From Euryarchaeota archaeon UBA28 (lineage in GTDB: Archaea; Thermoplasmatota; Poseidoniia; Poseidoniales; Thalassarchaeaceae), in assembly GCA_002501605.1 (NCBI GenBank), contig DANW01000013.1:1-48920 (forward strand): a DNA stretch of 48,920 nt, written 5' to 3'. The position numbers and the translations under genes are program-made. Of this stretch, positions 15,967-25,585 are shown in pieces. Positions within the stretch are counted from its first letter, which is position 1; each line of letters begins with the position of its first letter. Under the pieces are notes generated by a model, which ran no database searches, was not told the DNA's origin, and saw nothing but the letters and a program-made list of their open reading frames with translations.

Positions 15967-18900
15967 TCAGAACGGTGCATTCGGGCGTCTTGAACGGGGC
16001 CTTGTAAGCATTACTATGGCGAAGATGATCAAACCACCCAACAAATACCCTATCCAGCTGGAGTCGGATTCTACTGCGGGCGATGAAACGACAAGATTCA
16101 CACTACCTCCCTGGTTTGGCTGGAAGGGCATAACTGTACCTTCAACTGACGACTCATTTATCTCCAGGTTAAGGTAATAGTTACCAGGATCAATGCCATC
16201 TAGATCCATGGAAATATCGAAGTTGACCACGGAATTTGCTGGTACATCGCCGATCTCTATATCTGAAAGGACCTCATTGTTACAAGCAAGATCAGAACAC
16301 AGAGTTGCATTAAGCTGAACGCCTATTGCATCTACAAGTCCCTCATTCTTGACTGTAACGACCCAGGAGTTGACTCTCTCTGACACCGCATTTTCGCCAC
16401 CCGCAAGAAGCTGCTGGGTAACTATAGACACTACTGGATTTGACACTCTTACCAGTATTTCCACGTCTGGGTATGTGTTTCCTCCCTTATCCATCACTGA
16501 AACATAAATTGTGTATTCACCGGAGGCATCCTCTGGAGCAGAAACTGTCACTGAGTGGGTCGTAGCTGTAAACGGGGGGACAGTGTGTGAAGTCGAACCT
16601 GTCCTTTCCCATCCGTCGGGGAGCTCGGAGTCATCGAAAACGAACTCGAATCTGTCATCCCCATTGCCATCATTTCGTATCTCCATGGGAATCTGGATTT
16701 CCTCACCCGGAGACACTCCATAGACAGGTTCCAGTGAGGTAACCGAGAAGCCATGAATCTGAGGTATTCTGACTTTGACTGATGTTTCTTCGAAATACCC
16801 GTCGGATGTGTAAAAGCTGATTTTCACATTGTGTCCACCTGTCAGAGAATGTGCTACAGTCTGGTTTGGTGGAGTAACTCTGACATTGAGGTCCTCTAAA
16901 CTCATTTCTCCATCCAACCCCATATCAAAGGACATAGACGAATTCCACTCTCCTGACCCATTGTGGAACTCGACAAGCCAGTCTGAACCATCTGTTCCGG
17001 GAACAGTGGCCTGTGCGGAGAATGTATCCAAGGGCTCGTGGCCGAGGTAATCTGCTGAGATTACGAACTCTACCGGACTGAATGCCATTGTGTCATTATC
17101 CATCAAGGCCAAGACATCATCCTCTCCTGCGGAATATGTAGGATCTCCTCCTGTGCCTTGCAGGACAGTTAGTGATATCTCACGGAATGGTATTCTGGAG
17201 TGTGAAACTGTGATTATTGGTGTTTCCTGTCCGGCTTCAACACCCACTGCCTGGCCTCCCGAATAAGTCATATTTAGGCCTCTCTGCAATGATGTAAACT
17301 CGCTTGAGACGTCAATTACCCCACCTGGGAGAAGCAGTCGGGTTGAGCCTTCATCGTCTAATTCAGGAACCCATGAAATTCCCATGCCCAAATTCATAAT
17401 CAATTTAGGGTCATCCACATCAGAGAGTGTTCGTGATACTCCCTCGTAATCGAACCACTGAGTGTCAATCATTGCCCACCCTCCAGTAACTAGATCCGAG
17501 TCAGTGAAGCCTCCGTCAATTACTTCTGCATCGATTAGTGACATCGAGATCAACGCATGTTCCTCAGAGGATACCCTAACTATCCAGTTACCCGGCTCGA
17601 CTGATGCAGACCAGTTGCCATGCCAGGAACCATCTACAATGGTCTTGACAGGTTGAACTGCATCCCTAACATATTCATCAGTTGGAATTAACTCTAGTAG
17701 CAAGGAGTCAGAAATAAGTGAGAATTGTGTTTCATCGATGTAGGATATCTTCCCTCCAACATCCACTAGTTGAGCGGTCATGCTAAAATCGGAATCAATA
17801 GGGTCGTCCAGTAATTCTATGCTCATGTTCATGTCATCGAATCCTTCTGCAGAAACATCCACACAGTAGTCCATGTTTGCTCCTAGATATACTGACCAAG
17901 ATCCAGATATGTCTGAGTATTGGATTTCGTACTCTGATGAGTCGTGCATCGAGGAGTCTATACATGAGCCATCCGTGATAGAAATCGAGGCATTAAACAA
18001 TCCCTCTCCGATGTTGTACACGGAGTCGTCATTAAGGTCCCAGAACACGCTTCCGCCGACCTTGGCTAGTCTTTCTGATGTAAAGTTGAGTTCACCATTG
18101 TCTCCCGACACCAGTTCTACTAGGGTATCTGAAAGAACTTGCTTTACACCTGAATCTTCAGAATCTAGTGAAAGAGTCCAGTCTCCAGGGAAAATGGAGG
18201 CAATTGTGGATCCGTCCGAGTCAGTGGGTTCGAGTTCAACAGTGCCCAAGCCTTCCTCGGAGTGAGCCATTATGGACATCCCCTCCAAGACCTCACCAGA
18301 TCCCTCAGTCAGGTTGATGACCGCGAATGCAGACTCCAAGGTTGAGAACGAGAGGTTCGTGGATGATTGGTCGTATGATGGAGAAAGTGTCGCTCTGAGT
18401 GTCTCAGTAACTCCTTCACTATTGGTAACTGAATCTATGCTAATTATCCAATCTCCGAGAGGAAGGTGATCGATCCATCTTCCATCTGAGTCGGTGTTTT
18501 GTATCTGTGTCCATCCTGTCTCAGTATTCGTCAGTTTGAACTCCTGATTGGCCAGGATACCACCGAGTTGATTCGTCAATGAAATGCTTGTTCTCCACTC
18601 TGGCAAGAATGCTGCAATCCTTTCGACGGTGCCACCTTGCAATGGGATGTCGAATGGTAGAACTTCAGTCGAAAGCATTGTTCCGAACAAATCACCCTCC
18701 GAAGCATCCGATATGGGTACGGAGACTGTGTAAGACCCCGGTTCTAAGGATACTTCGGCTATTCCTTCACTTGTCCATTGAGTCCCATCGAAAGTGATAT
18801 TCATACCCTCCCCGGCTTGAGACGTCGGGATTATTTGGAAGTCATATGATACAGGAGTCCCATTGGAGAAGTTCAAATCGCCTGTATTATCCATGAACAT

Positions 18901-21900
18901 TTCCAATGATAGAGTACCATTAGGTGGAGTTAAAATCAATTCGACTGAGAAGTTTGAAGAGTCTATGAACTTGGTAACCGGTGAAACTTCAATTTCGGAA
19001 TCTAATATGTCAAATGTCCATTCACCATCGGGCAGAATCATCTGGAACTTTCCTTCACTGTCCACAGATTTCCTCCATGTGACGTCGTAATCGTCATTCT
19101 GTGCTGAGACAGTTAGCTGTTCCCAGCCCTGGAGATCATCTGTGTAGAAGTTGTTAGCTCTAGTGATACTTACTAATCCGAATACATTAGTACCTGGAGT
19201 TGCCACCATGACAAGTTCTTGCATGTCAGAGGAGACCGTGAATTTGGTACCGTTAACAAGGCCTGCCACTGAGCCTTCCAGTGTAGCGTCTACAACTGCG
19301 CCTTCAGGCAATGTAACCGTAAACTGGCCTGATTCGTTCGTCATTGAGGAGGTTGAGAAACCTTCCCAATCGAATTTGATTATTGTATCTGCTCCGATTA
19401 TTTTTCCGTCGTCTGGATTGAAAATCGCTGAGGTGTTTTCCTCGTAGTAAACGATTCCAGATATCTCGACGCTAGTGACGAAATCAAATTGCTTGGACAT
19501 GTCAGAGGATATTTCGAACTCGTCCCAGACTTGCTTTGAATCTGACAAAGCGTGATCTATAACCCACGTGCCGGGAGACAGCTCGGCATGGTATAATCCA
19601 GTGTCATTTGAAAACCTCGCATCAACAGGTGCTGAGCTGTCATCACTTGAGCTTAGTGTGATTACCAAATCAGGTACAGAAGCCCCTTGGTCAAACATCT
19701 CAAACTCGATATCGAAGGTCTGCGGAACAGGGGAAGGAACAATTACGTTGGCGTAGATTTCTGAGTCAAACTGGAACTCCTCAGAGACCTCATTGAATCC
19801 ATCTTCGTCAATATCGACAACTACCGTGTAATTATTTTGATGAATTGGCCCGTGTCCATAACTTCCCGAATCATCGGGATACATCCTACAAGGGGCAAAC
19901 ATGGAAATCGAACAATCTTCTATGGCATCTGAGAAATCTGCTCCTTCACTAAGTAGAGCCGCGTATCCATCAATCACAGACCCAGCCTCTGATATCAATA
20001 ACCCTGATATTACATTCCCAGGGATGTCAACTTTCTGAGACTGGGCATTTTGTGTGGCGCTAACAGTGAAGACCTCGTCCAAATCGACTCTTGACCCATC
20101 TCCCAGGATGGCTGTAATGGCATAATCGCCTGGGATCATGTCACTAAGGTGGAAGGTACCAGCCTGTACCATGGGTCCACTGAAATCACCAGTTCCAGAG
20201 AAAATCCCTGTTCCGTTGATGGTTCCGTAACTCTCCAAACCTTCGCTGGTGTCAACCTCGAAGAGTCCAGATCCAACCAAGGATGAGTGGCTGAGCATCT
20301 GGGTGAACTCGGTAGATCCGTTTGAAGTAAATCTTCCACTGGCGTTAACAATCCCGTCTAAGAGGATGTCTCCGGATTCCTTGTAACAATACGATTCATT
20401 TTCAGGCATTGTGTCGTTATCACCACAATCTGAAATCGATACCTCATCACTGGATTCACTAATTAGTGAGCCAGAGAGAGTGCCACGACCATCGAACATT
20501 CCTTCTCCCACGAGTGTGTGGTTATGCTTAATTTCCTGAGTGTAATTCCCAGTAAAGTCGGTAACAGTGGAGATCGAGGTGGTCCTCACTGAGCCCTCGC
20601 CAGTAAACAGGACCTCCCCAATTCCATTAAAAGAGAGATCTTCGCCAGATACAGTTCCATCTGAAGTTGCTACTGTATATGCCGGCAGGGAGATTTGGTC
20701 CCACTCAGGGATTAGCTCCACAGAGGCGCCTTCAACTGCGTTACCGTCAAAGTCTTCGGTTGAGGACCATACGAGCTGTCCTGTTGCTTGTGCTGGTTCC
20801 ACGGACAGCGAGACCTCAACCACCTCCTCTCCGTTTGAATGACCGTCGAATGCTGAGATATTCACGATCTGCTCGGTAAGCCATGTGGACCCTGAAACGT
20901 TGCCCAGAATCCCCGAAACAGGATTGATTGCCCGTGATACTGTGTTGGACTCTGTTAGGATCTCAGTCATACTGTACGTCCCTGACATCATAGTGGAGCG
21001 TGCTAATTCCAAATTTGGCTCCCCGAAGAATGCCGTTACTCTAATTTTTCCAGCTGGTGCTCTGAATTCGAATGTTCCATCCTCATCTGCGTCAGTAGTT
21101 CCTATTGGTATCCAATATGTTCTTGTATCCCTGTCAACTACATGGCCATTTTCATCTGGCTCTTCCTCGCCACTAAAAGCATCCCTCTCGATCAACAGTC
21201 TGGCGTTCGGAACGGGCCCGATTCCATCAAGTTCTACGGTGCCCGTAAGAGTGGCTCCACTGTAGTACTTCAGAATCTTGACCTGGGTATTTGCCGAACC
21301 TATAGAAGGGTCGACACAATCATCGTCAATCTTCTCCCCTTCTTCATCCAACTCGCATGGCAGGTCGTACCAATTTGCTAGAACCATGTGGTTCATCATG
21401 GCCCCTGGAAGAGGAATCCCTGGCTCTAGGTATGAGCCGGGGGTCCCGTACATGTAGAAGTGAGGGGCGGGCTGAGCCGCGTCTCCCGGGAGTCCGAGTG
21501 ATGAGGACCCATACCCAACATACGTCCTTGCTACCATGGTATCAAAGAAAGCATCCTGATGGTTGTAGTCAATATCGACCATCTGGATCATTTCACTCGC
21601 ATCCGAGGCCGCACCAGATTGCTGTCTGACAATGTCATTGAGATACTCTTGCTCGTACTCTTCGGCGGTTCTGAGGATGATAGGACCATCGACTCCCCTC
21701 TGTGTTTGATAAAGCGTGGATATGTAATCATCCAAATCTAATCCGGAGAGTCCAGTGGGGGCATGGAAGATTCCCGTTGTCTGACCTCTGTGGTAGTTGT
21801 AGTCTGCATAAAACGATCCCCCGAGCGGATAAAGCCTGTTATCTACTGCAAAATACCTGATGTCGTTATTCCTCTCAGTGGTCACTCCTAATCCTGCCTC

Positions 21901-24900
21901 ATAATCCTGAACATCGTAATACACTTCGCTTGTTATTTTATGATATAGTTCAACCATCTCATCCATATCCAGAGCCTGAGTCAGGAAGGCTCTGGCCATT
22001 CCTAACTTAGAATTCTGCCTGTGGAGACCGGTAGAAATGTCCTCGAAATCGTCAATTAAATCAGTAGTGTATCTGTAATTACCTATCATGTAGTGAGTGG
22101 TTTTTTCTTGGTATTCGCTAACTCTTCCCCTCATTTCATCAAAGGTGGCCTTGGCCTCGGACTCATTCGATGGCTCACTATATGGCTCATTGTCAAAGTA
22201 TACCATCCATGACTCCTCAAGTGAAGGAATTCCGTCCTCGTCCAGAAGGTGCCCTCTGAGGAGGTCTACGGCTCCGTCATTTGCAACGACGGCCATTGAC
22301 CTAGCCAGAACGAGATCTGAGTCCCCGGTCCCTAGGGTCATGATAGTCTCGAACTCGTCCAATTGTGAATCTGAGAACGCAGATCTGATGACGTCTTCAA
22401 AATCTTGGGTCATATCTCCTGAGTTTGACCTAATGTCCCCCTGGGCCAGTGTGGCTATGAACAAAGCCAGTGTGTCTTCTTGTCCTTGCGAGAGAAGCAT
22501 TCCTCCACTGTGGGGAATTCCTGATTGGAAGTTATCAGCAACTGTTGGGTGCTGTCCTTGTGCCAATGCCTGGAATCCGTAATCCCACCATGAGACAAAG
22601 GCTGGCCTCTGACTGAATCCTTGTTCAGAATCCTGCTCAGAAAGCCAACGGTATGCATCATTCCAATCGGCACCGTTGAAACCTGGGCCGAATGTCCCCA
22701 TGTATCGAAGTCCTGATTCCGGATCATATTCTTCGTCGTCGAGTAACGAGAAGTCTCCGATAGACCATCTTAGGAAATCTGGCGCGATTTCGTAGATTGT
22801 CTTATCGACATCCGTTGCAGCTTCCTCTCCTCTTGGGATGGCTGAGTCGATTCCGTAAGTGGCATGCTGGCTGGCCACGAGCAGGAATACCATCATTAGC
22901 GCCGGTATTCCAGGGTACCTTCTGGATGCAGTGAATGTGGATCTCCTCCGAGCGGAGGGGTTACCAACGCCAGCCCTCCGGTACTCTTTCAGGAAATCTG
23001 ATGGGTTAGCCGCGCTCCAAAGCATGGCTATTCCGATTCCTCCTAATACTGCCATTGCGGGTGTTGCGTTGAAGATGAATCTACCAGCACTCCAGGCCAT
23101 ATATGCGGCAACAATTGTCCAAGAGCCGAGGAAGAGGTGGCTCTGTCTACCCCTTCTCGCACCTCTCCACAACAGAACTACAGCGCAAGAAATAGCGATA
23201 ATTGCGACTATCGGACCATATGAGGCGAACAATACCCCTCTGCTTGGTGCCTGTGCCTCACCGATAGTTCCAAAGATCTTGTTCTTGGAGAAGTAAAATC
23301 CACCGGTGAACAGGACATCCCATCCGTTGTACCATTCCAGCTCTTGAAGGATATAGAGAGTCATGAGAATCGCACCAAATAGTGCAGTGCCGCTCCCCAC
23401 CACTAGAAGCCATGGTTTGTCCCTGAAGGAGCATGTTACCCATCCTAGGGCCATTGTGAATCCAATAATGTAGAACATTGGTTGGAAACCGCTTGGGTCG
23501 AAAAGCAAGTCGAGACCTGGCCATATGTAAAACGGGAGGGGGACTAAGAATGCTGTAAATAGCATTTGGAGGGCTGCGGAAGTAATTGGTAGGCTGTCTC
23601 TACCCCTAAACAGGTTGAGGATTGCTTGGACTGAGAATGCAAGGAAAAGTATTCCCGGCCCGTAAACGAAACCCTTCCATCCCAGGGCGGCTGTGGCGAA
23701 TGATATTCCTGAAAGTGTGGCGCAAGACATTACCAGTGAATTCCTGTGCCACATTTCTCTGATGCCTGCAAATAGGTAAAGCGGATTGCGACTAGTTTCT
23801 GAGAAAATCCTCTCGTCCTTTATTCCTTCAACTGCTCTAACCCAGAAATAAAAGGCCATTGAAATGAAGAGCAGTGCAAAAGAGTCGTGATCAGCCAGAG
23901 CGAAGGTAGAGTGGCCGATGTGGCCGGGCATGAGTGCGATTAGCCAAGCGGTGATTACCCCGGCAAGGTTGCTGTGTACTCTCCTCGCAATCCCTGCCAA
24001 GGGGAGCAAAATTAGGGCCCCGTATAGTGCTGGCATTGCTGAAACACTCCACCAGACCATCTGATCTCCATGTGAGTCAGTCAACCAATTGAGGCCGATT
24101 CCTCCCAATGCAATTGACCATGAGAATAGAGGAGGACGGGGATTAATTACGCCCATTGGATAAGACCTATCGGAGTCAAAGATGAAGTGGCTTCTCTCGG
24201 CAACAACGTAGTCTATTACCCTCTTCATGTACCAAGGGTCGGAACCCCCAGTCATATCCCATAGCTGAGTCCCGGAAGCGTTCATCGCAGGGAGGACGTT
24301 CCATCCTGTCCTAATGGCGAGGGATACAAACAATGCCATGGAAATCATGATTCCGTAGTAATTTGAGTTCCACCAAGACCTCAAAGCGCTTGGCTCTCTG
24401 AGGGGAGCAGTGTCACCAAAGTACCCTCGAATCGACAGGATATATGCGGCGACATTAGACCAGAATATTAGGAAGAACCATGCGGCTGCAGATGTACTGC
24501 TTCCTGACCCTTCAGGAAGAACTTCTATGCCAAGAGGGTTGCCTATCTCCACTAGCCTTGCAGCGGAATATAGAATCCAGTTGACTGCAGTTAGTGCTGC
24601 AAGAACCTGCCACTTCTCAGATCTAAAGAACGCCCACATGAAAATCACTACAGTGGTCGCCATGGCCCAAACCGAGCCAAGATACTCATGTTCTGAGTAC
24701 TTCGTTAGAGCATTTGAGACCACTTCCCCGTCGACTATGATGGTGTCTCCGGAAATTGACAGGAGCCATAGAAGTGGTAACATCTGAACCAAAAGAATGA
24801 CTCCGAGTGTAGCAACAAGTAGTCGAGATGGTTCCTTGGAAAAATCAAAAGAGGGAAGACTAGAGAACAACCTTCCTTCGCCTGGCTTGTCTAAGCTACC

Positions 24901-25485
24901 TCTCATGGAAATGGCTAAGATAAGCCCCAATGATATGGAAGAAGCCCAGAAAGCGAATAGCACAGAGGCTGCTGCGGATCTCGAGGCATCGATCAGTCCT
25001 TCCTCTGTTCCAGACCATGAGCCTGACCCGAAGCCTGTAGATGCGGCTAAGGAAACTGCCAAGTAAAACCCTATGACAGCGGTCAGTAGGAGGTTAGACT
25101 CTTCTCTTCTGTTTGAATTCACCAGAATCATTGTCGCGATACCAACTGTGGCAAAAGTAAACGGAACTAATGTTTCAATCTCGACAATACCTGGGAAAAG
25201 TTCCGGGATTGCGGAAACAAATGCAATAAGCAATGAGGAAACTGAAATCTTGAAACGAGCCGGCATTCCTAGATCAGAAACAGCAAGGACCCTACCTACA
25301 CAGGCCGCAAATGCGGCCGTTAGTGGGAGGGTCAGGATTCGCAGGTACCCGTCATTCTCCATGTTTCCGTTTGCAAAAGCCTCGGCCCCTAAGAAAAGTG
25401 CCACTAAAGCAGCCAAAATGGCTGAAACTGGCACGAGTTCCTTCATAGGATTCCCGCCTGACTTCGCATCATCTCTATCGTTCAT
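15967..25485 (-). CDS. aglB: AglB/STT3 oligosaccharyltransferase with N-terminal membrane extension and a giant C-terminal beta-domain region
   Basis: The 3172-residue protein has three parts. Residues 1-385 hold about ten predicted membrane helices not found in ordinary AglB. Residues about 385-1000 are the STT3 core: a first acidic motif G-G-S-D-P-W-Y-M-K-R (D416), a second A-D-H-D-S-F (D532-H533-D534) and the catalytic W-W-D-Y-G at 966-970. The enzyme transfers a lipid-linked glycan to Asn in N-x-S/T on the outer face of the membrane. A globular domain continues to about 1440. Then come about 1,700 residues of Ig/CnaB-like beta-modules, a G-x-G-x-F repeat area (about 1630-1775), NEW3- and CARDB-like domains (about 2920-3130) and a last helix (Y-L-L-G-G-L-I-I-F-A-I-V-M-L) with a basic tail. 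Many N-x-S/T sites suggest it glycosylates itself. ATG 25485 follows GGTGA by 5 nt; GTG 25494 is the alternative. purD lies upstream and the S8 protease downstream. Confidence 0.88.
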   Translation of the reverse strand: MNDRDDAKSGGNPMKELVPVSAILAALVALFLGAEAFANGNMENDGYLRILTLPLTAAFAACVGRVLAVSDLGMPARFKISVSSLLIAFVSAIPELFPGIVEIETLVPFTFATVGIATMILVNSNRREESNLLLTAVIGFYLAVSLAASTGFGSGSWSGTEEGLIDASRSAAASVLFAFWASSISLGLILAISMRGSLDKPGEGRLFSSLPSFDFSKEPSRLLVATLGVILLVQMLPLLWLLSISGDTIIVDGEVVSNALTKYSEHEYLGSVWAMATTVVIFMWAFFRSEKWQVLAALTAVNWILYSAARLVEIGNPLGIEVLPEGSGSSTSAAAWFFLIFWSNVAAYILSIRGYFGDTAPLREPSALRSWWNSNYYGIMISMALFVSLAIRTGWNVLPAMNASGTQLWDMTGGSDPWYMKRVIDYVVAERSHFIFDSDRSYPMGVINPRPPLFSWSIALGGIGLNWLTDSHGDQMVWWSVSAMPALYGALILLPLAGIARRVHSNLAGVITAWLIALMPGHIGHSTFALADHDSFALLFISMAFYFWVRAVEGIKDERIFSETSRNPLYLFAGIREMWHRNSLVMSCATLSGISFATAALGWKGFVYGPGILFLAFSVQAILNLFRGRDSLPITSAALQMLFTAFLVPLPFYIWPGLDLLFDPSGFQPMFYIIGFTMALGWVTCSFRDKPWLLVVGSGTALFGAILMTLYILQELEWYNGWDVLFTGGFYFSKNKIFGTIGEAQAPSRGVLFASYGPIVAIIAISCAVVLLWRGARRGRQSHLFLGSWTIVAAYMAWSAGRFIFNATPAMAVLGGIGIAMLWSAANPSDFLKEYRRAGVGNPSARRRSTFTASRRYPGIPALMMVFLLVASQHATYGIDSAIPRGEEAATDVDKTIYEIAPDFLRWSIGDFSLLDDEEYDPESGLRYMGTFGPGFNGADWNDAYRWLSEQDSEQGFSQRPAFVSWWDYGFQALAQGQHPTVADNFQSGIPHSGGMLLSQGQEDTLALFIATLAQGDIRSNSGDMTQDFEDVIRSAFSDSQLDEFETIMTLGTGDSDLVLARSMAVVANDGAVDLLRGHLLDEDGIPSLEESWMVYFDNEPYSEPSNESEAKATFDEMRGRVSEYQEKTTHYMIGNYRYTTDLIDDFEDISTGLHRQNSKLGMARAFLTQALDMDEMVELYHKITSEVYYDVQDYEAGLGVTTERNNDIRYFAVDNRLYPLGGSFYADYNYHRGQTTGIFHAPTGLSGLDLDDYISTLYQTQRGVDGPIILRTAEEYEQEYLNDIVRQQSGAASDASEMIQMVDIDYNHQDAFFDTMVARTYVGYGSSSLGLPGDAAQPAPHFYMYGTPGSYLEPGIPLPGAMMNHMVLANWYDLPCELDEEGEKIDDDCVDPSIGSANTQVKILKYYSGATLTGTVELDGIGPVPNARLLIERDAFSGEEEPDENGHVVDRDTRTYWIPIGTTDADEDGTFEFRAPAGKIRVTAFFGEPNLELARSTMMSGTYSMTEILTESNTVSRAINPVSGILGNVSGSTWLTEQIVNISAFDGHSNGEEVVEVSLSVEPAQATGQLVWSSTEDFDGNAVEGASVELIPEWDQISLPAYTVATSDGTVSGEDLSFNGIGEVLFTGEGSVRTTSISTVTDFTGNYTQEIKHNHTLVGEGMFDGRGTLSGSLISESSDEVSISDCGDNDTMPENESYCYKESGDILLDGIVNASGRFTSNGSTEFTQMLSHSSLVGSGLFEVDTSEGLESYGTINGTGIFSGTGDFSGPMVQAGTFHLSDMIPGDYAITAILGDGSRVDLDEVFTVSATQNAQSQKVDIPGNVISGLLISEAGSVIDGYAALLSEGADFSDAIEDCSISMFAPCRMYPDDSGSYGHGPIHQNNYTVVVDIDEDGFNEVSEEFQFDSEIYANVIVPSPVPQTFDIEFEMFDQGASVPDLVITLSSSDDSSAPVDARFSNDTGLYHAELSPGTWVIDHALSDSKQVWDEFEISSDMSKQFDFVTSVEISGIVYYEENTSAIFNPDDGKIIGADTIIKFDWEGFSTSSMTNESGQFTVTLPEGAVVDATLEGSVAGLVNGTKFTVSSDMQELVMVATPGTNVFGLVSITRANNFYTDDLQGWEQLTVSAQNDDYDVTWRKSVDSEGKFQMILPDGEWTFDILDSEIEVSPVTKFIDSSNFSVELILTPPNGTLSLEMFMDNTGDLNFSNGTPVSYDFQIIPTSQAGEGMNITFDGTQWTSEGIAEVSLEPGSYTVSVPISDASEGDLFGTMLSTEVLPFDIPLQGGTVERIAAFLPEWRTSISLTNQLGGILANQEFKLTNTETGWTQIQNTDSDGRWIDHLPLGDWIISIDSVTNSEGVTETLRATLSPSYDQSSTNLSFSTLESAFAVINLTEGSGEVLEGMSIMAHSEEGLGTVELEPTDSDGSTIASIFPGDWTLSLDSEDSGVKQVLSDTLVELVSGDNGELNFTSERLAKVGGSVFWDLNDDSVYNIGEGLFNASISITDGSCIDSSMHDSSEYEIQYSDISGSWSVYLGANMDYCVDVSAEGFDDMNMSIELLDDPIDSDFSMTAQLVDVGGKISYIDETQFSLISDSLLLELIPTDEYVRDAVQPVKTIVDGSWHGNWSASVEPGNWIVRVSSEEHALISMSLIDAEVIDGGFTDSDLVTGGWAMIDTQWFDYEGVSRTLSDVDDPKLIMNLGMGISWVPELDDEGSTRLLLPGGVIDVSSEFTSLQRGLNMTYSGGQAVGVEAGQETPIITVSHSRIPFREISLTVLQGTGGDPTYSAGEDDVLALMDNDTMAFSPVEFVISADYLGHEPLDTFSAQATVPGTDGSDWLVEFHNGSGEWNSSMSFDMGLDGEMSLEDLNVRVTPPNQTVAHSLTGGHNVKISFYTSDGYFEETSVKVRIPQIHGFSVTSLEPVYGVSPGEEIQIPMEIRNDGNGDDRFEFVFDDSELPDGWERTGSTSHTVPPFTATTHSVTVSAPEDASGEYTIYVSVMDKGGNTYPDVEILVRVSNPVVSIVTQQLLAGGENAVSERVNSWVVTVKNEGLVDAIGVQLNATLCSDLACNNEVLSDIEIGDVPANSVVNFDISMDLDGIDPGNYYLNLEINESSVEGTVMPFQPNQGGSVNLVVSSPAVESDSSWIGYLLGGLIIFAIVMLTRPRSRRPNAPF

Positions 25486-25537
25486 CGTTTTCACCGTCTG
25501 CTTAGCCTGAAGGCTAGCGTCGTCGCGATTTTACATT

Positions 25538-25548
25538 CTGTTATAACC
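25538..25548 (-). promoter_or_regulatory. Candidate TATA box for aglB
   Basis: GGTTATAACAG on the minus strand lies in the 100-bp gap between the purD stop and the aglB start. It would allow a leader of about 30 nt that contains the GGTGA ribosome-binding site at 25491-25495. Confidence 0.35.
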
Positions 25549-25585
25549 GTTCTCAGAGACGAGATCTGGTTACACTAGCAAAAAG

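Noticed and set aside
22097..22582. 161-residue open frame opposite aglB (+)
   Set aside because: It lies wholly inside the conserved catalytic part of aglB in antisense, is very rich in Ser and Pro as expected of a complement frame, and has no recognisable domain.
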